The notes under the pieces were generated by a model that had not been told where the DNA came from, did no database searches, and saw only the letters and a list, made by a program, of their open reading frames with translations. From assembly GCA_029856105.1 (NCBI GenBank), contig JAHQWH010000193.1:1-64000 (forward strand): DNA of 64,000 bases, read 5' to 3'. Position numbers and translations under genes: made by a program. Below, one piece after another: positions 8,781-18,300 of this stretch (its first letter is position 1; the number at the start of each line of letters is the position of its first letter). This DNA is from Promethearchaeia archaeon (GTDB taxonomy: Archaea > Asgardarchaeota > Lokiarchaeia > Sigyniarchaeales > SOKP01).

Positions 8781-10199
8781 TTAAATTTTGCCTTCCCGTT
8801 TTAGACCCTCTAAATACGCTTTTTCTTTTTCCGCGTGAATTCTTTGTAACTCCATTTTCTGTTCTTTCCATTTAGGACCGCTTAAAGGGAAAAATTTTAT
8901 AACAAGAGCAGCGAGTAAAATAAGCACCGCTGGGATAATTGTAAAGCCAATCATTATCCCTAATTGGGCGTCTGGTGTTTGAGTCGCTGCTTCGTTATCA
9001 AATCCAAAAATCGCGATTATTGTCAAGAAAAGCCAAGGGGCAATTGATACTGCAGGCTTAGTTAATAACGCGTTGACCCCAGAATAACTCGTTTCGCGAC
9101 GTTTTTTCGTGCGTATCTCGTCGTAATCAATAACATCAGCCATCATTAATTGTCCAGTCATGAAATATCCCGAAAAACCAATTCCTAAAAGAACCATTCC
9201 AAGTATTGCAGAAATAAAATTCCATCCTATAAAGAAGAACACTATGAAACTTAACCCCGTCATTAACAGCATTAAAAAGTATACTTTTTTTAATTCGTAC
9301 TTTCCTAAAATTTTGTTGTAAACGACAGTGAACGCAAAAATAACGACGAAAAATATAAGTAATGGCAACATCGATAATACTCCCTCAACCATTAAAACGA
9401 AACCTATGTAATAAAACACAGAAGTCGTAAGAATGTATTGTGCAATCGTGAAGCAGAAATTTGAGGCTTCAAAAATTAAAAACGATTTGTTCTTAAAAGT
9501 TTCAATCAAGCCAGTCCAATATCCTAACGGTTCCTCAAGTTGCGTATATTTATTTTCCTTTAGGAAATAACTACTAATAAACAAAATAATACCACAGGCT
9601 ATACCAATAATTACCATAGCTGTTAAGAAAACATCAACAGGTGGTGAAGATTCGCCCGTTAACAATAGAGTAGGTAGTAAAAAAGTGATTAGAAGCCCTA
9701 AACCGCTAAAAATTGAGCTGAAAATCATTATTCCTGCTCGAGCTTTAGACGATATTGCCATTTCTGCCGGTAACGAATATGTGATAAGGCCAATTATCGT
9801 ATAAATGGTATCAAAAGCAAAAAGAATAATTAAAAAGTTGAAAAAAAGTGCTACTTCGTTGTTTATGTCAACAAGCGGGAACCAACAAAACATAAACAAT
9901 ATTGCATAAACTGGCGCCCCAAATCGAATGTAAGGGATTCTACGGCCATATTTCTTTGATTTAGTACGGTCTTCCAAGAATCCAAATAATGGGTCGTTAA
10001 TTGCGTTCCATACGATAAAAATCATCCATGCCAAACCCAGTAAAGATCCACTTAAACCTAATGTTATATTGTAATAGAATGTGATTGGTCCTAAACCTAA
10101 ACCTGAAAGTATTCCGTTGGCGAAAACTGCTCCTCCATATGCAAATTTGGAGCGCGTTGGTACTTTTTCCTCAAATAATGTGTTTTTTTGTTCAATCAT
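8781..10199 (-). CDS. GPH-family sugar:cation symporter (MFS, MelB-like)
   Basis: This 472-residue protein has about 12 predicted membrane helices in two halves. The first half contains NAINDPLFGFLEDRTKSKKYGRRIPYI, close to the glycoside-pentoside-hexuronide family signature: a conserved Asp in the second helix followed by D-R-T-x-x-x-x-G-R-R-x-P. The second half includes MMADVIDYDEIRTKKRRE, also typical of GPH transporters. These carry sugars into the cytosol with Na+ or H+. The gene ends 36 bp from the GH4 glycosidase in convergent orientation. The pair probably forms a glycoside uptake and cleavage unit, although each has its own promoter. The C-terminal tail is charged and cytosolic. Confidence 0.92.
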   Translation of the reverse strand: MIEQKNTLFEEKVPTRSKFAYGGAVFANGILSGLGLGPITFYYNITLGLSGSLLGLAWMIFIVWNAINDPLFGFLEDRTKSKKYGRRIPYIRFGAPVYAILFMFCWFPLVDINNEVALFFNFLIILFAFDTIYTIIGLITYSLPAEMAISSKARAGIMIFSSIFSGLGLLITFLLPTLLLTGESSPPVDVFLTAMVIIGIACGIILFISSYFLKENKYTQLEEPLGYWTGLIETFKNKSFLIFEASNFCFTIAQYILTTSVFYYIGFVLMVEGVLSMLPLLIFFVVIFAFTVVYNKILGKYELKKVYFLMLLMTGLSFIVFFFIGWNFISAILGMVLLGIGFSGYFMTGQLMMADVIDYDEIRTKKRRETSYSGVNALLTKPAVSIAPWLFLTIIAIFGFDNEAATQTPDAQLGIMIGFTIIPAVLILLAALVIKFFPLSGPKWKEQKMELQRIHAEKEKAYLEGLKREGKI

Positions 10200-10329
10200 A
10201 CTAATCTCACATATAATTTTTAAAATAGAAAAAAAATATTATTTAATTCTTTACTTGATGTTATAAAAATCTATCAGAAATCTTAACCCTCTTTGAATTA
10301 AAAAGGTTTAATTTCAAATTTTCTGTATA

Positions 10330-12495
10330 TTGCAAAGTGAAGCTGAATATTTTAACGAACCTTTCTTAAAAAAGAACAGAGTATTTTACCGACAATACCA
10401 GAATAATATTATTAAAAAGTGTAAAGGAAGAAATTCGTTAGTAGTATTACCAACTGGCTTAGGAAAAACAATTATAGGGATTTTACTTATAGGTAAAGCT
10501 CTGGAAAAATATTCAAAATCAAAAGTCATTATTCTTGCCCCAACTAGACCTTTAGTTTCGCAACATAAAGCTTCGTGTGAGGACTTTTTAAATATTGATT
10601 CTAATTTAATTACTTCATTTACAGGCAAGATTTCGCCAGAAAAGAGAATTGTACTTTTCAACAACTCTAAAATTATAGTGTCGACCCCTCAAGTAATAAA
10701 AAACGATGTAGAAAGGGGGCGATACGATTTGAAACAAGTTTCTCTAATAATTTTCGACGAAGCACACAGAACGAGAGGTAATTACGCCTATTGTTTTATC
10801 TCAAATGAATATCTTAATACGTGTAAAGACCCGCTTGTTTTAGGGCTAACTGCCTCTCCAGGAAAAAGTTATTTTCACATTCAACAATTGTGCGATAATT
10901 TGTTTATTGAGAATGTTATATTTAAAACCTACGAAGATAAAGATGTAAAACAGTATATTTACGATATTGACACGTATTTAGAATTTGTCGATTTGCCTAT
11001 TAAAGTTTTAGAGTTAAGTGCGATTTGGTATAACTTATTTGAAAAATTTCTAAGATTCTTTATAGAAAAAAAATTAATTCCACCCAATAAAGGTTATTAC
11101 TCTAAGTTGGATTTCTTAGGAGTATCGCGAGATTTAACTCTCTCTCTAAGGTATATTAATGGTAATTTACCAGAGTTATCAGAGGAAGAATACCAAGAAG
11201 CTCTTTATTTTCAATCTCCACGAATCATAGATTTAGTAAAAGAGAATTCGCTCAATGTCGAATTGATTTATTCTTACAGTTCAAGCTGTATTTCTTTACT
11301 ACATGGGAAAGACTTGCTGGAATCTCAAAATATCTCGTTATTTGAAACTTTTTTAGAAAAAATAGAATATAAATCTGGCCATGATATTCTTTCAGCTAAG
11401 AGAATTATTAATTCCGATCACTATAAGTTCATTAAAAACATTTTTGAGCAGGACAACCGTGATAATTACTTGCATCCTAAAATTGAAAAGTTATTTTCAA
11501 TTATAACGGAAGAAATCGAAGATTTTCATAATAATAAAATCATAGTTTTTACTCAGTACCGAGAAATGGCAGAATTTTTGAAAGGAAAGCTAATGGAACG
11601 CTTTGGAACTCGATTGAATGTAGAAAAATTTATAGGTCAGTCAACCAAGATAAATGATATAGGCTTTTCACAATATCAGCAAGGAGAAATAATAAAGCAG
11701 TTTAAAGCTGGTGCGATAGACATTCTTGTGGCTACAAGTGTCGCAGAAGAAGGGCTTGATATTCCAAATGTCGACGCTATTATCTTTTACGAACCCGTAC
11801 CTTCTGAGATAAGGTTAATTCAAAGACGAGGTAGAACCGGACGACACGCCCCTGGAAGGTGTTATTTGCTAATTGCTAAAGGGACTATAGACGTTCCCTT
11901 TTACAAAGCCGCCGAGCGAAAAGAAATGGCTATGAATTCGGTGCTATCCGACTCAAAACAATTAGATTTATGTGATGTAGTTAACCGTGGACAGATTTGC
12001 TTTAAGGCAGTTTCTAATAAAATCTCAGAATTAGATTTAATTAAAAATTATAAAGAACGGCGTAAAAGAGAAAAAGAACTTCTTGCAAACCGTTCCATTG
12101 AAGAAATCATTTCAGAACTTGATAGTTTCGTCCAAAGCAATGAGTTTAAAAAATTAAAAGATTCTGGTGTAACTTTTTATTCCGATGTAATAGGTTTGGA
12201 TAAATTGAAATTGAAATCTTCCATATTAAAAATAAAAGGAAATCAAGAAGGAAAAAAAAAAAATAAGAAAATGACAGAAAGAAAAATTTATTTAAATCAT
12301 AATGTAAAAACATTAATAAGAATTGCTAAAACTTATAGCGTAGACGGGAAAATGTCTCTTTCTGATTTTAAAGAATTTGCTGAAGAAGAAGATATAATTG
12401 AAAAAAAATTTTATGCTCATTTAAATCAAGCTTGCTATTTAGGGTATCTTAAAAGAACTTCTGATACGATAGAATTCATAATGGATTACGACTAA
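10330..12495 (+). CDS. Hef-like superfamily 2 DNA helicase (FANCM/Hef group), no nuclease domain
   Basis: This 721-residue protein starts at TTG 10330. It has Walker A LPTGLGKTI at about 39-47, DEAH at about 141, motif III GLTASPG at about 177, and motif VI QRRGRTGRH at about 497. The order and the helical insert between the RecA lobes match archaeal Hef and eukaryotic FANCM, which unwind and remodel stalled forks. Classical Hef continues into an XPF-type nuclease (ERKxxxD) plus HhH. Here residues 600-721 hold only a lysine-rich linker and a short helical or winged-helix-like end (LKEFAEEEDIIEKKFYAHLNQ region), so the nuclease is absent. An 11-T run follows the stop. A stretch of 12 A around 12250 encodes KKKNKK and is a place to check for an indel. 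Confidence 0.9.
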   Translation: MQSEAEYFNEPFLKKNRVFYRQYQNNIIKKCKGRNSLVVLPTGLGKTIIGILLIGKALEKYSKSKVIILAPTRPLVSQHKASCEDFLNIDSNLITSFTGKISPEKRIVLFNNSKIIVSTPQVIKNDVERGRYDLKQVSLIIFDEAHRTRGNYAYCFISNEYLNTCKDPLVLGLTASPGKSYFHIQQLCDNLFIENVIFKTYEDKDVKQYIYDIDTYLEFVDLPIKVLELSAIWYNLFEKFLRFFIEKKLIPPNKGYYSKLDFLGVSRDLTLSLRYINGNLPELSEEEYQEALYFQSPRIIDLVKENSLNVELIYSYSSSCISLLHGKDLLESQNISLFETFLEKIEYKSGHDILSAKRIINSDHYKFIKNIFEQDNRDNYLHPKIEKLFSIITEEIEDFHNNKIIVFTQYREMAEFLKGKLMERFGTRLNVEKFIGQSTKINDIGFSQYQQGEIIKQFKAGAIDILVATSVAEEGLDIPNVDAIIFYEPVPSEIRLIQRRGRTGRHAPGRCYLLIAKGTIDVPFYKAAERKEMAMNSVLSDSKQLDLCDVVNRGQICFKAVSNKISELDLIKNYKERRKREKELLANRSIEEIISELDSFVQSNEFKKLKDSGVTFYSDVIGLDKLKLKSSILKIKGNQEGKKKNKKMTERKIYLNHNVKTLIRIAKTYSVDGKMSLSDFKEFAEEEDIIEKKFYAHLNQACYLGYLKRTSDTIEFIMDYD

Positions 12496-12508
12496 ATTCC
12501 TTCTTTAA

Positions 12509-12519
12509 TTTTTTTTTTT
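12509..12519 (+). terminator. oligo-T terminator after the helicase gene
   Basis: Eleven consecutive T lie 14 bp downstream of the helicase stop, inside a T-rich stretch. Archaeal RNA polymerase commonly stops at such tracts without a hairpin. The converging gene ends just beyond it. Confidence 0.6.
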
Positions 12520-12543
12520 AATTTTCCTTTCTTAAGAATTAAT

Positions 12544-13035
12544 TTAACCATGATCTATTTCTTTTTTTCTTAGCTTGCGTTGTGAGATTAGGGTCTTATT
12601 CTTTTTTTTTCTAATAATTATTATCAAATAACCAGCAGGAATTGAAATAACAAATCCCCATAGTGGAGATTTGAATATTAATAAAATACTGCCAATTGGA
12701 TAAAGAACACGACATACTAATTTAACTGTTCGATTTTTAAGTGATTTCTTTCCTGTAATTTGAATTGCATATTGGAAAATTGAGGGTATCCAGCAAACTA
12801 AAAAAATAATGAGAAATATAGGTAAACTAATGGAATTTACAATATAAAAATAAAATGCGTTACTTATTATTAATGCAAAAGCAGCGCCCAAAGCAAAAGC
12901 AAAACATCCTATACAAACAGCATAGTTAAAGATGTAAAATACATGATCATCGAAATCGTCGCGTTTTGGATTATGATGTGCTAACCAATGGATTACTTTT
13001 TTATCCTTTTGAAAATCATCTTTTTGGTAATGCAT
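12544..13035 (-). CDS. small multi-pass membrane protein (DUF2085-like)
   Basis: This 163-residue protein has three to four hydrophobic segments: residues about 38-60, 68-90 and 118-140. The N-terminal part holds HWLAHHNPKRDDF and then NYAVCIGCFAFALGAAFAL, a CxxC at the start of the first helix. A conserved His/Cys cluster just before the first helix resembles DUF2085 membrane proteins, whose function is unknown. The C-terminus is strongly basic (RKKKNKTLISQRKLRKKE), suggesting a cytosolic tail. It sits 96 bp upstream of the end of the zinc-ribbon gene in the minus-strand direction, so the two may not share a transcript. Confidence 0.65.
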   Translation of the reverse strand: MHYQKDDFQKDKKVIHWLAHHNPKRDDFDDHVFYIFNYAVCIGCFAFALGAAFALIISNAFYFYIVNSISLPIFLIIFLVCWIPSIFQYAIQITGKKSLKNRTVKLVCRVLYPIGSILLIFKSPLWGFVISIPAGYLIIIIRKKKNKTLISQRKLRKKEIDHG

Positions 13036-13131
13036 CTTTCTATTCTGGTTATAGTATGTAAAATTTTATGATCATTAAATTATGCATTAGTCCTTATTAA
13101 TCGAAATAAAGGGATTGCAAGAACGGGTGCT

Positions 13132-13572
13132 CTAGCAATCACAACCTCCGCAATCGCAATCGCCACAATCACAACCACTACAATCGGAACCACCGCCACC
13201 GCAACCACCATAACTGCTTCGGCGTCTTCCAGTACCACATACACTACATCCTATACAAAGAATTACAATAACCCCTATTACAAGTATCGTTATTCCTGTA
13301 CTGGGCATGGCGTATATCATTTCTGTTCCAAAAATAATCAATAGGAATCCAACTATAAAAACAGTACAAACAGCTGCAATAATTCTACCTGTAGTCCTTG
13401 ATGATCTTGTTGTGGTATTTGAAGTTCCTTGATAGGGTTTTGGTGTTGGTGTTGATTGAGTTGGTTGAGTTGGTTGAGTTTGACGGCTAGTTAAACCATC
13501 AGTAGGTTCTCCACAAAAACCACAAAATTTTGCATCATCAAGTATTTCTGAACCACATTTAGTACAATACAT
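13132..13572 (-). CDS. zinc-ribbon membrane protein with Cys/Gly/Asp-rich tail
   Basis: This 146-residue protein begins MYCTKCGSEILDDAKFCGFCGEP, a complete four-cysteine zinc ribbon (CxxC-x11-CxxC). A Thr/Pro/Gln linker (TQPTQPTQSTPTPKP) follows. Two hydrophobic helices come next at about 64-85 and 90-115. The tail of about 30 residues is made almost only of Gly, Cys, Ser and Asp (CGGGGSDCSGCDCGDCDC and similar), with a dozen cysteines. Zinc-ribbon plus TM proteins are common in archaea with no assigned role. The tail looks like a metal- or disulfide-dense element but matches no family I recognise. The linker is encoded by short nucleotide repeats. Confidence 0.75.
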   Translation of the reverse strand: MYCTKCGSEILDDAKFCGFCGEPTDGLTSRQTQPTQPTQSTPTPKPYQGTSNTTTRSSRTTGRIIAAVCTVFIVGFLLIIFGTEMIYAMPSTGITILVIGVIVILCIGCSVCGTGRRRSSYGGCGGGGSDCSGCDCGDCDCGGCDC

Positions 13573-13819
13573 TTTAATTCAAAATTTATTTTATTGAAAT
13601 CCTTTTAATATTTAATATAAAATAAATGAAGTTACTCTACAATTTAAATGTAGAAGCATTAGATAGAAAAGAATTTTTCTAAAATGAAAAAATTAAAATA
13701 TAAATTTTGATCATAAATTTTTTTTCTATTGTTTAATATTTTTTCTTCAACAAATTGTCATAATGCTTATTAATAAAAAATTCGAAGTCTAATTTATCAA
13801 TAAATAATTTAATAAATCA

Positions 13820-15364
13820 ATGGTAAAAATGGATATCAACTCGTTTCTAAGAAGAAAAGGAAAAAAATGGTTGCTGCTTGACTCGTTACTAATAATAAAC
13901 ATGGCTATTTTAACATTAATAATGCTAATTTTTCAAGTATATTGGGGGGATATTAATTTAATTGTTTCTGATTATGTCGGTTTTGATATAAACCTCGTTT
14001 TTATAATTATTGTGATCGTATTACTTCCGTTAATTTATGGGGGTGCGATTCTTCAAGTGCATTTTAAAAATATTAAAAAACATAACGAAATTAAACCTTG
14101 TATCCTGAACAAAATTTTACCAATAGTTCTAATGTTCATATATTCAAGTCTATTCGCTTTATTATTAGACTCTTTAGAACAATACTCCAGATTAATTCCT
14201 CAAGTTATAGAATTTTATAGCATATTTTTAACAATACCACTTTCGCTCTTACTTATTTTGGGCTTATATCCTTTGATAAAATCAATCCCACAATGGAAAA
14301 CTCATTTATCAAATAGGATATTAAATGTAGAAATAAAATCAAAAATTATTTTAATATTATTAATTGCGGGATATTTTTTCGCATTCGCGTCCCCGCTATT
14401 GTTTATCCCCTCAAATGTGATTTCTGGCGATCTTCCTCCCAAACCCGAAATTATAGCTCATAGAGGTGCATCGCATTTAGCCCCCGAAAACACTATCGTA
14501 GCAGGAGAATTAGCAGTAGAACACGGGGCTGTAGGTTGGGAAGTTGACATAAGAATTTCTGTTGACGGAGAATTAATTTTGATGCATGATGATACTCTCA
14601 CACGAACCACTAATGTAGAGGATGTTTTTCCAAATCGTAAGAACGATCGCACTGAAACATTCACGCTTTCTGAACTCAGACAATTAGACGCTGGTAGTTG
14701 GTTTGTAGAAAAAGATCCATACGGGGCTTTAGCTTTTGGTCGTATTTCAAAAGAAGATGGAGACAATTACAGGGGCATACAAATTCCCACATTTGAAGAA
14801 ATTTTAAATTTCACAAGAGATAATGACTTTATAATAGATTTTGATACTAAATTACCGTCATCCAGCCATCTCTATAGTGATGTTTATTTTGAAACAATTT
14901 TAAACGAAACAATCGAATCGGGAATTAATTTAACAAAGGTTATGATTTTCACGAGCGACGCTGAATGGATTGATTTGATCAACCAAAAAAATGCCACTGA
15001 TATATTATTAGGCATGGATATGAGCTCTAATCCTTCCTTAGAAGAATTTGAAATGTCTGAATACAATTATACCATTATCAAAACGGGAGATGAATACTCT
15101 AATGAGTTATATAGATCATTTTATTTAAACAGTATCCCTGTTATGGTCTATACAATCGATAGTGTCGAAAGATTCAGTCAACTATGGTGCTTAGGGACGG
15201 CTTTTGTTATGACTAACGAAGTACACACTTTTAACGATCTGAAAAACCCAATCTGGTATCTTAATATAGAAATTTACATCGTTATTTGGAGTATTATATA
15301 CGTCGCAGCTTTAAGTTTTCTGTTTATTACGAAATTTTACCTACTTAAAAAAAGAAAAGAATAA
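13820..15364 (+). CDS. membrane-anchored glycerophosphodiester phosphodiesterase
   Basis: This 514-residue protein has about five hydrophobic helices in residues 18-200, then a GDPD domain: IAHRGASHLAPENT at about 213 (HRG plus PENT), WEVDIRIS with the metal-binding E/D at about 239, HDDTLTRTTN at about 255, and PTFEEIL at about 323. It ends with one helix at about 485-508 and a basic tail. GDPD enzymes cleave glycerophosphodiesters to glycerol-3-phosphate and an alcohol using divalent metals. The topology places the domain either outside or at the inner face; the sequence alone does not settle it. The ATG at 13820 or one three codons later could be used. It converges on the giant coiled-coil gene with a gap of 18 bp. 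Confidence 0.9.
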   Translation: MVKMDINSFLRRKGKKWLLLDSLLIINMAILTLIMLIFQVYWGDINLIVSDYVGFDINLVFIIIVIVLLPLIYGGAILQVHFKNIKKHNEIKPCILNKILPIVLMFIYSSLFALLLDSLEQYSRLIPQVIEFYSIFLTIPLSLLLILGLYPLIKSIPQWKTHLSNRILNVEIKSKIILILLIAGYFFAFASPLLFIPSNVISGDLPPKPEIIAHRGASHLAPENTIVAGELAVEHGAVGWEVDIRISVDGELILMHDDTLTRTTNVEDVFPNRKNDRTETFTLSELRQLDAGSWFVEKDPYGALAFGRISKEDGDNYRGIQIPTFEEILNFTRDNDFIIDFDTKLPSSSHLYSDVYFETILNETIESGINLTKVMIFTSDAEWIDLINQKNATDILLGMDMSSNPSLEEFEMSEYNYTIIKTGDEYSNELYRSFYLNSIPVMVYTIDSVERFSQLWCLGTAFVMTNEVHTFNDLKNPIWYLNIEIYIVIWSIIYVAALSFLFITKFYLLKKRKE

Positions 15365-15382
15365 AACAACATTTTATCAAAA

Positions 15383-18300
15383 TCAAATTTTATCTTCCTT
15401 CCTTTTTTTGACAAAGAAGAAAAAGAATACTATTAACGTCAAAAGAACAGGAATTAAAATTATAATTGGATTTTCTCCAGTAAGTCTGAAGATATAATAA
15501 GATATCGTCAAGATTGAGGCAAAGAAAGCAATGATTGACCCGTATTGGTTTGTAAAATTCTTTAAGCGCCTAATAAACATGTATACTCGGAAATTCATTT
15601 TCTTTATAACTTCTAACTCTTTCTCATCCAACTTTGCTAAAACATCTGGATTTTCGTAGTATAACCCTATTTGGGGATCAAATTTTCCATTCAATTTTCC
15701 AGCGCTAATCAAAGAGATAAGATGTTTCTGGATTTGCTGTTTTTTTATTTTTAATTCATTCTGTAAAAAGCTTAACGTAAGAAATTCGTTAGCTACAGCT
15801 TTTATTGCCATTTCAACGTACGACTTTATAACCAACTCTTCTAAGGATTTAACTTTCTCCCTTAAAATGTCGCTAAACTCTTTTATGAAGTGGTCAAAAT
15901 CGGCAATTATGTGCTTATTTTTAGTTTCAAAATTATTTGATTGCTTGTTAAATTCTTTAATTAACTCTTTGTTCCTTTTATTAACATCTTTTATTTCTTG
16001 TTCAATGTTTTTCTGTCTTTTATTTACTTTTAGATATGCCCTTTTAAATTGTTCTGTTTCAATATAATCTTCGACTCTCGCTTGAAGGGTACCTAATAAT
16101 TGACTCAAATGAATTTTATTCCTATTTATATCGATCAATAATTTGCCGCGGCAAGTTTCAAATCTAAAAGTATTTATCTGCTCGTTAGTGAGATATACCT
16201 TTTCTTCGTATCTTTTCAGCGTTTCATTTTTTTTCTTAATGTAGAATTCTCTTGCTTCGATCTCAAATTTTCTCGATTCGTAGGTATTATTAATGACTAA
16301 ATTTAACTTTTCTTCGATCTTTTCGTCAACTTGTTTAAATTTACTTTCGACTTTTTTCTTTCTATTTTCAAGAATTTCTCTCATTTTCTCGTAAGATTCG
16401 ATCTTTTTAATGTCTTCCGAGAATTTATCAAATTGATTATTTAGTTCTATTTGAAGGGCGCTATATTTGCTACTTATAAAATTTAGTAACTCATTAAAAA
16501 GTATTAGATTCTGTTTTATATTATCTATTGCTAACCGATTATTATTGATAATTGAGTTAACTCCTTTTTTGAGCTCCATGTTTTCGATTCTTGCTTCGTC
16601 AACATTTAACTCTTTAATCTTCACATCGTATCGCTTATTAACAGATTCCTCTAATTTGCTCAAATCATCAATTCTATTCTGAATTTCTAACAAATTAACT
16701 CCTAAAGTTTTATTTTTTATACAAGAATCGTAAAGTGCTAAAAATTTTCCAATGGATTCCTGCGTTTGTTTCAAAATCCTGTTATCTACGTAATTTTTTA
16801 GTTCTCGACTCTTATAATATTCCTCTGTATGAACTATTAGTTCCTTTTTATCTTCAAATAAATCTCCTTGTAATTTAGAAATTTCTATCAAATTCTTTAT
16901 CCTCGGAATTACGGCTTTACATTTGAGGTCTATTTTGCCAGCTAGCTTTTTGATATCTATTTTATCTGTGTTTTCCTCTTTACTCATAAGAATTATTTCG
17001 TTAGAAATTATATTGTCTACATATTCTTCTTTTAATTTGGTTATTTCTTCGCTTATAAAATCTTTAAATTTGTTCCATTGTATTGTCGTAATCGAATTTT
17101 CTTCAAACTTATCAACAATCTCTTTTAGAACATTCAACTTTTTAGAAAATTTATTATTATGCTCGTTAAATTCAATAAGTATCTTGTCAAATCCGTTAAC
17201 TATATCAACAATTTTTTTAACTCTATTTTGAGCGAGATATATTTTATAATTCTCTAATTTATCCTTGAAGCGTGTAATTGTACTAGATATAAAATTATCA
17301 AAGTCTTCAATCTTCGCCCTATTTCTCTCTTCAATAACTTTTTCCTTTATATTTTGCACTTGTTCAGCTACTAAATCAATAATGTTTTCTTCAAGACGAT
17401 CTAACTTCTCCTGCAAGTATTTATAGAGAAGATAAAGCTTTTGTTTGAATTTTATTTCCTTTTTCACAATCGATTTTAAATCTTTAATTTCTTCAGTTTT
17501 TTGTTTTAATAAAATATCGGTTTCCTTTTTGATGGCTTTAACCGCGTCATGAAATTGATTATTAATAACTTTATTTTTCACATTTTCTTTTATTTCTAAT
17601 ATTCCCGTTTGGATATTATCCTTGACATTCCCGATTTTCTCATTTAATTCGTTAAAAAATTGAAATCCATTTGTGTAATCTGCAAAAATCGAATCAAATT
17701 TCTCCTTAAAATTAACCCAATTATTAATTATTTTTCTATGTTTTTTGACTACTTTTTTTTCCTTTGCTGTAATTTGGTGTGAAATTTTGTAAACGATTTC
17801 ATCGTATTTATTTATGTACTGCGATATCTTGTTAAACGCTTGAACGATAAGATCAAATTTTTCCTTACTATACCCGTCTTCGAGAATTTCTACAACGAAA
17901 TTCTTAAAAGTATCTAATTCGCGATTTATATAATCTTGAATATCATATACTTTAGTATCTAATTCATCTAAGATTACAATATACTTTTTTAATTGTTCTT
18001 TTTCTTGGATCCTTCCTTGAAGATAATTATTTAATTCATTCAATCTATTCTGCAAAAGCGAGTAGGTTTTGTTCCATTGCGATATTTCAGACCCTAAGGT
18101 AGCTTGTAAATTAATATAAATTAATTCTTGACTAAACCCGGTTTCAATGTTTTCGTTTAAGAAGTCAGCTTCCATTAAAGCGTCTCTCATAATAAACTTT
18201 AACCGTTCTTTAGCAATCTCAACTTCGTCTAATAAAAGATAAGATTCAATTTCTTCCCTAATCTGTGGAATAGTATTCTCTAACTTTAATGTCATATTAT

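Noticed and set aside
16467-17231. Plus-strand open frames opposite the 1470-residue gene
   Set aside because: They are reverse-complement shadows of charged coiled-coil codons, giving Leu/Ser-rich hydrophobic chains without ribosome-binding sites.
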